Assembly (NCBI GenBank): GCA_946616385.1
Contig: CAMOIZ010000001.1
Coordinates: 1-37,237, forward strand
Source: an uncultured Bacteroidales bacterium
GTDB lineage: Bacteria > Bacteroidota > Bacteroidia > Bacteroidales > UBA932
DNA length: 37,237 nt
Direction of reading: 5' to 3'
A model generated the notes under the pieces. It worked only from the letters and a program-made list of their open reading frames with translations, was not told where the DNA came from and searched no databases. Of this stretch, positions 25,244 to 32,122 are shown in pieces (positions within the stretch are counted from its first letter, which is position 1; each line of letters opens with the position of its first letter). A program made the position numbers and the translations under genes.

Positions 25244-26299
25244 CTATTGGTTCATGAAAGGTAGGTCTTTGGCCTGTTCCATAAGTAATTCGGCCATGAA
25301 TTCGTTGCTTTCGGATTCTCCGTTGAGAGCGTCGAACAGGCGCTTGATGCCGGCCTTGCCCCATCCCATCTTGAGAATATAGGCGATGCAGAGGTCCTGC
25401 GGGCCGAGCGACGAGGATATGATGTCGAGGTCGGTAAGACCGATCTGGTAGCAGGCAATCTGGTAGGCACCGTCGGAAAAGGCCTTGATGAGTTTGTCGA
25501 TATCTCCCAAAGTCTTGAAATTCAAGGCCTTGAATACGGAAAGATACGGCATGAGGGATGTATCCTGAATCTCCGCCTGGTTCACGGCGGCAATTTTGCG
25601 GTTCAGCGGAGTGAAAGGCTCGAGGTCCAGATAGCTGCGGAACGTGTCGCCGTCGAGGGGGACCTCGTCCAGATTTCCGGAAGCGACCAACGCCTGAACC
25701 CTTCGGCGGTAATCGGTGAGTTCGGTGCGTATCAGACTGAACTGCTCGTCCACCAGTTCAAGCATGCCGGCAAGACGGCTCAGGTTGCGTAGATACTCTT
25801 TCGGTACCTCCACGCCGCTCTTGTAGCCGGTGTCGTGGTTCATGTTGGCCCAGGCATGCTGCAGGACTGTACGCATCTGTATTTCGAAACGGTAGGGGAA
25901 ACCCTTCACCGAACAGATGTAATGCAGTGACAGATAACCGAAGCTGTCGATTTCGTGAAGCTTGCGCTTGTCGACACTGTTGTCCCAGTCGACATCGAAA
26001 AGACGCTCTACGGCAGAGGCCACCTTGTCGACATCGTCGATGTAGAAAGTGATTACCCGCAGGCCCAGGATGTCGGTGATATCGGCGAGGGACTTGTATT
26101 TGGAACCCTTCAGCTCAAGTTTCCCGGCAAGGGATTCTTCGCTCTTGACCCTGTATTCGATAGCCGCCACAAGCAGACCGGCCTCGGCGAAAGTTTTCTT
26201 CAAAAGGTCGTAAACTTCCGTAGCCGTGTTGCGGAAGGAGGGGAGATTGTCGCGATATTCCTCGAGAATCGCCTGACAGTGTGGATCAAGTTGAGTCAT
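25244..26299 (-). CDS. RelA/SpoT-domain small alarmone synthetase-like protein
   Basis: A 351-residue protein whose N-terminal ~200 residues form a RelA/SpoT nucleotidyltransferase domain: IEYRVKSEESLAGKLELKG (substrate-binding basic loop), ITDILGLRVITFYIDDV (metal-binding Asp), SFGYLSLHYICS, and FEIQMRTVLQHAWANMNHDTGYK. This is the (p)ppGpp synthetase core. There is no HD, TGS or ACT domain, so it is a small synthetase, but it carries an extra ~150-residue C-terminal region (about 205-351), mostly helical, that I do not recognise. First gene of the long minus operon. Some such synthetases are toxins that pyrophosphorylate tRNA; sequence alone does not decide. Confidence 0.88.
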   Translation of the reverse strand: MTQLDPHCQAILEEYRDNLPSFRNTATEVYDLLKKTFAEAGLLVAAIEYRVKSEESLAGKLELKGSKYKSLADITDILGLRVITFYIDDVDKVASAVERLFDVDWDNSVDKRKLHEIDSFGYLSLHYICSVKGFPYRFEIQMRTVLQHAWANMNHDTGYKSGVEVPKEYLRNLSRLAGMLELVDEQFSLIRTELTDYRRRVQALVASGNLDEVPLDGDTFRSYLDLEPFTPLNRKIAAVNQAEIQDTSLMPYLSVFKALNFKTLGDIDKLIKAFSDGAYQIACYQIGLTDLDIISSSLGPQDLCIAYILKMGWGKAGIKRLFDALNGESESNEFMAELLMEQAKDLPFMNQ

Positions 26300-26307
26300 A
26301 TAACCTA

Positions 26308-26315
26308 CAAATTTA
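26308..26315 (-). promoter_or_regulatory. Bacteroidota -7 box (TAAATTTG) for the alarmone operon
   Basis: Perfect TAnnTTTG on the minus strand, 8 bases before the ATG at 26299. It is the only strong promoter candidate for the nine genes down to 17610. Confidence 0.6.
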
Positions 26316-26325
26316 ATAAAATGCT

Positions 26326-26333
26326 TAATTTTG
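26326..26333 (+). promoter_or_regulatory. Bacteroidota -7 box (TAATTTTG) for mntP
   Basis: Perfect TAnnTTTG, 14 bases before the ATG at 26348. The leader would be under 10 nt, so no room exists for a manganese riboswitch. Confidence 0.55.
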
Positions 26334-26347
26334 CAAAAAAAAGATTG

Positions 26348-26926
26348 ATGTCATTTGTCGAAATACTGCTTGTCGCCATCGCCCTGGCCATGGACTGTTT
26401 CACGGTTTCGATCGTGAGCGGAGTCATTTCGCGCAAAGCGGCATGGGGGCCGGCACTGAGGATGGCCTTCCTGTTCGGTCTGTTCCAGGCACTCATGCCG
26501 GTCGCAGGATGGCTGGGCATTCACTTCTTCCAGGGATGGATAGAGTCATTCGACCACTGGATAGCATTCGGCTTGTTGTCATTCGTGGGAGGCAAGATGA
26601 TTTACGACTACTTCAAAGGGGAAGATGAAGTCGGATTCAATCCGAACAGCCTGCGCGCCCAGGTCGCCTTGGCGATCGCAACCAGCATAGACGCCCTTGC
26701 AGTGGGCATTTCCATGGCTTGCTCCGGTTATTCAACGGTAAGCACTCTTTACTTGCCCATCTTCATCATAGGGATTGTTTCATTCCTGCTGAGCATCTCC
26801 GGGTACTTCCTGGGCATACGATTCGGCAACTCCGTCGCAAAGCGCCTGAAACCGGAACTTCTCGGGGGACTGATCCTGATTGCAATTGGAATCAAGATCC
26901 TTCTGGAGCATCTGCTCTCTATTTGA
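26348..26926 (+). CDS. mntP: MntP-family manganese efflux pump
   Basis: A 192-residue inner-membrane protein with six helices in two inverted repeats. The paired acidic motifs are AIALAMDCFTVS (near residue 14) and AIATSIDALAVGIS (near residue 106), which are the signature of MntP/YebN Mn2+ exporters. The C-terminal GGLILIAIGIKILLEH is also typical. Start: the ATG at 26348 (MSFVEILLVAIA) fits the family; an in-frame ATG at 26321 lies at the -7 box and would add MLNFAKKRL. It diverges from the alarmone operon by 48 bp and its stop overlaps the DUF4491 gene end-to-end. Confidence 0.93.
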   Translation: MSFVEILLVAIALAMDCFTVSIVSGVISRKAAWGPALRMAFLFGLFQALMPVAGWLGIHFFQGWIESFDHWIAFGLLSFVGGKMIYDYFKGEDEVGFNPNSLRAQVALAIATSIDALAVGISMACSGYSTVSTLYLPIFIIGIVSFLLSISGYFLGIRFGNSVAKRLKPELLGGLILIAIGIKILLEHLLSI

Positions 26927-27284
26927 TTTTCTCCTTCAGGTGTTTATGTGAAGGATAATTGCCGATGTCGCCAAGAGCCTTGCGGCGCGCCTCATAGTAC
27001 TCATGACGGGCGGGATTCTCGGGGAACCAGCCGCGAAGCACACGCATCTCCTGCGAAAGGATTTCGTGAATGCCCCAGAAACAGGAGAAAGCCGCGGCTC
27101 CGAGTATCGTAGACCAAATCAGATTGCCCACGAACAGGGACCAGGCGGAAAAAATGCAGCCGGCGAGAGCAAGCACCCACCAACTCTTCTTACCCCAGTA
27201 ATACTCCATTTTTATGACAACGGGGTGGCAGATTCCTATGATTACGAAAACTGCGGCGCCAACAATAATACCACTGAAATTCAT
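26919..27284 (-). CDS. DUF4491-family membrane protein
   Basis: A 121-residue small inner-membrane protein with three or four hydrophobic helices (MNFSGIIVGAAVFVIIGICHP, SWWVLALAGCIFSAWSLFVG, IWSTILGAAAFSCFWGIHEI) and a charged C-terminal tail with VLRGWFPENP. I recognise it as the DUF4491 family common in Bacteroidales and Firmicutes; function is unknown. Start at 27284 is preceded by a -7 box only four bases away; a longer upstream reading would cross that promoter. Its last eight bases overlap the mntP 3' end on the opposite strand. Confidence 0.85.
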   Translation of the reverse strand: MNFSGIIVGAAVFVIIGICHPVVIKMEYYWGKKSWWVLALAGCIFSAWSLFVGNLIWSTILGAAAFSCFWGIHEILSQEMRVLRGWFPENPARHEYYEARRKALGDIGNYPSHKHLKEKIK

Positions 27285-27288
27285 GCAG

Positions 27289-27296
27289 CAAATATA
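27289..27296 (-). promoter_or_regulatory. Bacteroidota -7 box (TATATTTG) for the DUF4491 gene
   Basis: Perfect TAnnTTTG on the minus strand with only 4 bases before the ATG at 27284, the tightest case in the window. Confidence 0.6.
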
Positions 27297-27308
27297 AAGA
27301 GATTTTCT

Positions 27309-27316
27309 TATATTTG
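27309..27316 (+). promoter_or_regulatory. Bacteroidota -7 box (TATATTTG) for the polyferredoxin operon
   Basis: Perfect TAnnTTTG, 21 bases before the ATG at 27338, giving a leader of roughly 15 nt. It is 12 bases from the opposite-strand box. Confidence 0.6.
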
Positions 27317-27337
27317 TAGCTTGTAGTAAAAGTTCGC

Positions 27338-28840
27338 ATGAAGACAATTCGCATTATCCTCGCACTCGCATTCTGGGTTGGGATAACCCTACTTTTCCTG
27401 GGGATTCCGGAATTGGCCAAATGGCTCGGATGGATGCCCAAAATGCAGTTCCTCCCGGCTGTTCTTGCAGTCAATCTCACCACGATTGCGATCGTAATCG
27501 TTTCATGCCTTCTGATCGGGCGTCTCTATTGTTCAACGGTATGCCCCCTGGGTGTTATGCAGGACGGCATTTCGCACATCAGCGTGCTCGTGAAGCGTAT
27601 GCGCGGGAACCGCAGGCCTTTCCGCCTTCGCAAAGAAATCAAATGGCTGCGCTACGGCATCTGGGTCCTTTTCGTGCTTGCCATTGTTTTCGGATTTCAG
27701 AGTTTCGTGGCGGTCCTGGCCCCCTACAGCGCCTACGGACGCATAGTGAACAGTATCCTGAACTTCAATGCCGGCACCGTGCTGATCGCTGCAGTCGCCA
27801 CCCTGCTTCTCACAGGCATACTGGCCTGGTTCACAGGCAGAGAATACTGCAATGAGGTCTGCCCTGTGGGGACGACGCTGAGCTTCTTCTCGCGTTTTGC
27901 GATTTTCCGTCCCGTAATCGATGCAGAAAAGTGCAAGAATTGCAAGGTTTGCGAGAACAATTGCAAGGCTGGGTGCATCGACATTGCCAATCACAAGATA
28001 GATTACAGCCGCTGCGTGGATTGCTTCGATTGCCTCGGCAACTGCAAATTCGACGCGCTGCACCTGAAGAACTACTACCGTAAAAGTGCGTCTGGCAAGT
28101 CGGAGGAGGCGTCCTCCTTTGAGACCGCTGCCACCCTCGGCACGCTGAGAGGGAGGGGCCCATCGCTCGCGATGGGAGGGGTCGAGCGGAGCGAGACGGT
28201 CGAGAAGGAGGAACCCTCCTCCGCCGTGAGTGGGCGTAGGGCTTTTATTGCCGGTGCTGCGATGGGGCTGACGGCGATTTCGCTTGATGCCCAGAGAAAG
28301 AAGACCGACGGGGGATTCGCGATTGTGGAAGACAAGACTGCCATCAAGCGCGAAACGCCACTCACGCCCCCCGGATCCGCCAGCATAAAAGACTTTTACA
28401 GCCGATGCACGGCATGCCAGCTCTGCGTCGCGGCATGTCCGAACGGTGTCCTGAGGCCATCTACCGGCATTGAGCACCTCATGCAACCCGAAATGGGCTT
28501 CGAGAAGGGCTATTGCCGCCCCGAATGCACAAGTTGCTCGGAGGTCTGCCCCAGCGGAGCCATCATCAAGATAACCAGAGAAGAAAAGACCCAGTACCAT
28601 GTGGGGTACGCTAGCGTCAACCGCGACCTCTGCGTGGCGGAACAAGGCACCAAGTGCGGCAACTGCGCCCGCCATTGCCCGACCGGAGCCATCCAGATGG
28701 TGGAATCGGCAAGCGGCTGCATGGTGCCTGCGGTCGATACCGAAATCTGCATAGGATGCGGAGCATGCGAGAACCTCTGCCCGTCGAGGCCGGTCAGCGC
28801 AATCACCGTAAACGGACGTCATAACCATCTAAACAGCTAA
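27338..28840 (+). CDS. NapH-NapG-like polyferredoxin membrane fusion protein
   Basis: A 500-residue electron-transfer protein. The N-terminal half is NapH-like: four or so transmembrane helices, CSTVCPLG (65-72) and CNEVCPVG (171-178), then two 4Fe-4S sets (C199/C202/C205/C209 region and C226/C229/C232/C236). The C-terminal half is NapG-like: a twin-arginine-like segment RRAFIAGAAMGLTAISLDA (300-318) and four Cys clusters at about 357-367, 393-404, 432-447 and 471-481. NapH passes quinol electrons to NapG in other bacteria, so this fusion may carry electrons to a periplasmic reductase, plausibly the next gene product. A palindromic element encodes residues 255-295, exactly at the joint. Confidence 0.85.
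   Translation: MKTIRIILALAFWVGITLLFLGIPELAKWLGWMPKMQFLPAVLAVNLTTIAIVIVSCLLIGRLYCSTVCPLGVMQDGISHISVLVKRMRGNRRPFRLRKEIKWLRYGIWVLFVLAIVFGFQSFVAVLAPYSAYGRIVNSILNFNAGTVLIAAVATLLLTGILAWFTGREYCNEVCPVGTTLSFFSRFAIFRPVIDAEKCKNCKVCENNCKAGCIDIANHKIDYSRCVDCFDCLGNCKFDALHLKNYYRKSASGKSEEASSFETAATLGTLRGRGPSLAMGGVERSETVEKEEPSSAVSGRRAFIAGAAMGLTAISLDAQRKKTDGGFAIVEDKTAIKRETPLTPPGSASIKDFYSRCTACQLCVAACPNGVLRPSTGIEHLMQPEMGFEKGYCRPECTSCSEVCPSGAIIKITREEKTQYHVGYASVNRDLCVAEQGTKCGNCARHCPTGAIQMVESASGCMVPAVDTEICIGCGACENLCPSRPVSAITVNGRHNHLNS
28102..28222. repeat. REP/MITE-like palindromic element inserted in frame in the polyferredoxin gene
   Basis: The ends form an inverted repeat: 28102-28119 against 28205-28222, 16 of 18 positions match, with a weaker match extending out to 28096 and 28228. 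Each arm is itself near-palindromic (GGAGGA-ggcg-TCCTCC on the left). Inside is a perfect hairpin CCCATCG-CTCG-CGATGGG at 28159-28176 and the motif GTCGAGCGGAGCGAGAC at 28181-28197. The encoded segment (residues 255-295) is low-complexity and unlike ferredoxin sequence. No target duplication is obvious and I see no second copy in this window. Confidence 0.72.
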
Positions 28841-28843
28841 GAC

Positions 28844-30190
28844 ATGGACAGAAGAGACTTTCTCAGAATATCGGGTACAGGAGCAGCCGGGCTTGCAGCC
28901 GTGGCGGCAGGATGTGCCCCCAAGACCAAGGAAAGCAATCCAGCGACTCCGGGGAAGATGGTCTTCCGCGAGAATCCGGTGAACGGCGACAAAGTGTCTC
29001 TTCTCGGATTCGGCTGCATGCGCTGGCCCATGATCAAAGACGCCGACGGGAAAGAGATAATCGACCAGCAGGCGGTAAATGAGATGGTGGATTACGCCAT
29101 CGAGCACGGCGTGAACTATTTCGACACCTCGCCGGCATACCTGCAGGGATTGTCGGAGCGTGCCGCAGGCGAGGCCCTGAGCCGACATCCGCGAAGCAGC
29201 TACTACATCGCCACCAAACTTTCCAACTTCGGCGACCATAGCACGGAGGCCTCCATCAAGATGTACGAGGACTCCTTCAAGGAGATGAAAACGGACTACT
29301 TCGACTACTATCTCCTACACGCGATCGGCATGGGAGGCCGCCGCGCCTTCCAGACCAGGTACGTCGACAACGGCATGATGGACTTCCTCCTCAAGGAGAA
29401 GGAGAAAGGCCGCATACGCAACCTTGGATTCTCTTTCCACGGTGCGAAAGAGGCCTTCGACTCCTTCATGGAAATGCACGACACAGGCGAGTTCAAGTGG
29501 GATTTCTGCCAGATCGAAATGAACTACGTAGACTGGAAACACGCCGATGGAGTTCGCAACGTAAATGCCGACTATCTCTATGCCGAACTCGAAAAGAGAG
29601 GTATTCCCGTCGTGATAATGGAACCGCTGCTCGGAGGACGCCTCGCGAACGTGCCGGTCGGCATCTCGCGCCAGATGAAAATGCGCGAACCCGACAAATC
29701 GGTAGCGTCATGGGCCTTCCGTTTCTGCGGCAGCTATCCCGGAGTGATGTGCATCCTCAGCGGCATGACCTCGATGGATCCTCTGCTCGACAACCTGAAG
29801 ACCTTCGAGAACTTCGTCCCCCTTACCGAAGAGGAACTCGAATTCATGGAAAGGATGGCCGTGCAACTCAAGGAATTCCCCCTGGTGAATTGCACCGACT
29901 GCAAATACTGCATGCCATGCCCCTGGGGAATCGACATCCCGGGCATCTTCAAGCACTACAACACCTCTGTCACCAACGGCAGTTTCGCCCAGAGCAAGGA
30001 ACAGAAAGACTACCGGAAACTCCGCAACGCCTATCTGTCGAGCTACGACAAGGCAATCCCCACAGTGCGTCAGGCTGACCACTGCATAGGATGCGGCCAG
30101 TGCCTCATGCACTGCCCCCAGAGCATTGCTATACCGGACGAACTCCACCGCATCGACCAGTATGTAGAAAAACTCAAGCAAGAACTGTAA
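28844..30190 (+). CDS. Tat-exported aldo/keto reductase with C-terminal 4Fe-4S ferredoxin domain
   Basis: A 448-residue redox enzyme. The N-terminus MDRRDFLRISGTGAAGLAAV is a twin-arginine signal and ends at a lipobox-like AAGC (Cys24). The aldo/keto reductase barrel (about 45-340) keeps the catalytic tetrad: Asp94 and Tyr99 in FDTSPAYL, Lys125 in IATKLS, His159 in YLLHA. Two Cys clusters follow, NCTDCKYCMPCPWGID and HCIGCGQCLMHCPQS, for two iron-sulfur clusters. Tat export means folding with cofactors before transport. NAD(P)H is not available outside the membrane, so electrons may come from the polyferredoxin encoded 3 bp upstream. The substrate is unknown. Confidence 0.9.
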   Translation: MDRRDFLRISGTGAAGLAAVAAGCAPKTKESNPATPGKMVFRENPVNGDKVSLLGFGCMRWPMIKDADGKEIIDQQAVNEMVDYAIEHGVNYFDTSPAYLQGLSERAAGEALSRHPRSSYYIATKLSNFGDHSTEASIKMYEDSFKEMKTDYFDYYLLHAIGMGGRRAFQTRYVDNGMMDFLLKEKEKGRIRNLGFSFHGAKEAFDSFMEMHDTGEFKWDFCQIEMNYVDWKHADGVRNVNADYLYAELEKRGIPVVIMEPLLGGRLANVPVGISRQMKMREPDKSVASWAFRFCGSYPGVMCILSGMTSMDPLLDNLKTFENFVPLTEEELEFMERMAVQLKEFPLVNCTDCKYCMPCPWGIDIPGIFKHYNTSVTNGSFAQSKEQKDYRKLRNAYLSSYDKAIPTVRQADHCIGCGQCLMHCPQSIAIPDELHRIDQYVEKLKQEL

Positions 30191-30194
30191 CTGT

Positions 30195-31328
30195 ATGAAA
30201 AAGAAAGCGACACCCATAATCATAGTGCTGCTGTTGCTTGCGGCCGGAGCCGTGCTTTACTTCTCGCTGAAGGGCAAGAAGGCACCGGTCGTAGCCGAGC
30301 CTCCGGTGCAATATGTGTCCGACATCATTTCAGGCATCGACTCCGACAGCCACAAGCTGATTTCGGAGTACGATCCGGCCGACTCCAAGAAAGCGATCTT
30401 CATTTTCGGATCCAAGTCCCGCACAAGCGACATCGCCCAGGCTTTGCTGGAGAGCGACGACTTCGACAACGTGGACGGTTCCTCAAAACCTGACGGGCTG
30501 AAAGACCTCGCAGGCGAGACGATCTGCACCGTCGCCAACTTCTCCAACTTCGGGGAAATGGTGAACGACGGCCGCCTCGACGACCTCAGGGAACTTACGG
30601 CCCGCAACGTGCTGGCAGCCATGGACACGCTCTGCTACGTCAGCCCGTACGACCGAAGCGGAATGGGCAAGAAGCCCCTCGCAAAGATGATCGTCCTGGG
30701 ATCCGCGTGCATGACGCAATACGGACGCTACGACATCGATTCCCTGTTCAGCGCGCTTGGCTGCAACATGCCGGTGATTTCGCCCATGCAGCTGATAGTC
30801 GACGAAGCCATAGAGTCGGCAAGAGGAAAGAAAGTGCTGAACGTTGGCGTGCTCGCCGGCAACGCACCTGTCGACCTCTATGCACCGTACATACGCAAAC
30901 AGGCCGCGAAGGCGCAGATCGACAGCGTGCTTTGCGTAGGATACAAAGTCCCAGCAGGGGAGGATCCGCTGCTGTCGTTCCTCGATCATTACGCCGAGTT
31001 CGGCATTACCAGTCCGCTGGACGTGATCCTGGTCGACGACATGAAAGTGGACATTTCCCAATTCAGGGCCAGCCTCGAGTTGATTACATCAGTAATGAAC
31101 GCCGAATCGCTGACATACGGCAACATGGTGTCTCCCAAATTCAAGGTGATAGATTCCCGCAGCCGCACCTGTCATGCCGTTTACGGCTTACTCAGGCAGA
31201 AAAACCTGTTTACACACTATATTTCTCAGCCACGCCTGCTCGACTACATGCTCATCACCCGCGAGGGCATCGACAAAGAGTTCATGCTGCTGCAGTACAA
31301 CGAAAGATATATTCCTAACGCCAATTAA
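30195..31328 (+). CDS. Membrane-anchored extracytoplasmic protein of unknown function
   Basis: A 377-residue protein with one N-terminal transmembrane helix (TPIIIVLLLLAAGAVLYFSL, about 6-25) and no cleavage site, so an anchored periplasmic domain is likely. The rest alternates strands and helices like a Rossmann or periplasmic-binding-protein fold (KKAIFIFGSKSRTSDIAQAL, AKMIVLGSACMTQYGRYDIDSL, KVLNVGVLAGNAPVDLYAPYI, DVILVDDMKVDI). I do not recognise the family. It lies 4 bp after the Tat aldo/keto reductase and shares one base with the exonuclease start (TAATG). Position suggests a partner of the redox pair, but this is inference. Confidence 0.75.
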   Translation: MKKKATPIIIVLLLLAAGAVLYFSLKGKKAPVVAEPPVQYVSDIISGIDSDSHKLISEYDPADSKKAIFIFGSKSRTSDIAQALLESDDFDNVDGSSKPDGLKDLAGETICTVANFSNFGEMVNDGRLDDLRELTARNVLAAMDTLCYVSPYDRSGMGKKPLAKMIVLGSACMTQYGRYDIDSLFSALGCNMPVISPMQLIVDEAIESARGKKVLNVGVLAGNAPVDLYAPYIRKQAAKAQIDSVLCVGYKVPAGEDPLLSFLDHYAEFGITSPLDVILVDDMKVDISQFRASLELITSVMNAESLTYGNMVSPKFKVIDSRSRTCHAVYGLLRQKNLFTHYISQPRLLDYMLITREGIDKEFMLLQYNERYIPNAN

Positions 31329-32122
31329 TGTTCAAACTCACAATTACCCCTGAAGATATCGAGAAATTGGAGCTGACAAGCTTTCAGGGACAAATACACG
31401 TAATCAGCCGCCCGGGATGGGATTTTTCCAGGGCGATCGCTTATCTGAAAAAACAGAAAATACTTGGGTTCGACACCGAGACCAAACCTGTGTTCTCGCC
31501 GGGTCAGCACCACAACGGAGTAGCCCTGCTTCAGCTCTCCGGGCCCGACCAGGCCTTCCTCTTCCGCGTCCAGAAACTCGGAATGAGGGGCAGGCTTTGC
31601 TCGATACTCGCAAACCCCAATATCATAAAGGTGGGAGCGGCCGCTCTCGACGATGTGCGAGGCCTCCAGAAATACAAGGAATTCGAGCCGCGGGGCTTTG
31701 TAGACCTGCAGAAGATTGTATGGGAGTGGGGGATTCGCGACAAGAGCGTAAAGAAGATGGCCGCAAACATACTTGGCGTGCGCATCTCCAAGAGCCAGCA
31801 GCTCTCCAACTGGGAAGCCGAAACCCTGAATGAGCATCAGCAGAAGTACGCCGCCACCGACGCATGGATATGCAGGGAGATGTACCTGAAACTGCTCGAA
31901 TGCGAGAAACATCCCCTGAAACCGGAAGAGTTGCTGCCACCCGAACAGCAGCCGCTGGCGATACGCGACCCGGAAGCAGCCGAGAAGAAGAAACAGGAAA
32001 AGGCCGCAAGACGCGTGGAGGCCGAAGCCGCCAGGAAGAAATCGGAACAGAGAAAGCGCAGATATTACAACAGAAAGAAAAAGACGAACAATGACAAAGG
32101 TTTACCTGAAAAAGGGGCGTGA
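31328..32122 (+). CDS. RNase D/WRN-like 3'-5' exonuclease with basic C-terminal tail
   Basis: A 264-residue DnaQ-fold exonuclease. Exo I is LGFDTETKP (about 46-54), Exo II lies around VGAAALDDV and GFVDLQKI, and Exo III is KYAATDAWICREMY (about 176-189), giving the DEDDy residues. The last ~50 residues are a charged Lys/Arg/Glu tail (EKKKQEKAARRVEAEAARKK and beyond) that may bind nucleic acid. No HRDC domain is present. It is widely found next to RlmI in Bacteroidota as I recall. The final 32 bases overlap the rlmI gene, and its start shares one base with the upstream stop. Confidence 0.88.
   Translation: MFKLTITPEDIEKLELTSFQGQIHVISRPGWDFSRAIAYLKKQKILGFDTETKPVFSPGQHHNGVALLQLSGPDQAFLFRVQKLGMRGRLCSILANPNIIKVGAAALDDVRGLQKYKEFEPRGFVDLQKIVWEWGIRDKSVKKMAANILGVRISKSQQLSNWEAETLNEHQQKYAATDAWICREMYLKLLECEKHPLKPEELLPPEQQPLAIRDPEAAEKKKQEKAARRVEAEAARKKSEQRKRRYYNRKKKTNNDKGLPEKGA

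Noticed and set aside
26300..26347. Manganese (yybP-ykoY) riboswitch before mntP
   Set aside because: The -7 box leaves a leader of under 10 nt and the 48-bp gap cannot hold the aptamer.
28102..28222. Intrinsic terminator or gene end inside the polyferredoxin gene
   Set aside because: The hairpins are not followed by a T-run and the reading frame continues into well-formed ferredoxin clusters.
27533..28828. 431-codon minus-strand frame opposite the polyferredoxin gene
   Set aside because: The plus frame carries all cysteine clusters. Part of the openness comes from the palindromic element.
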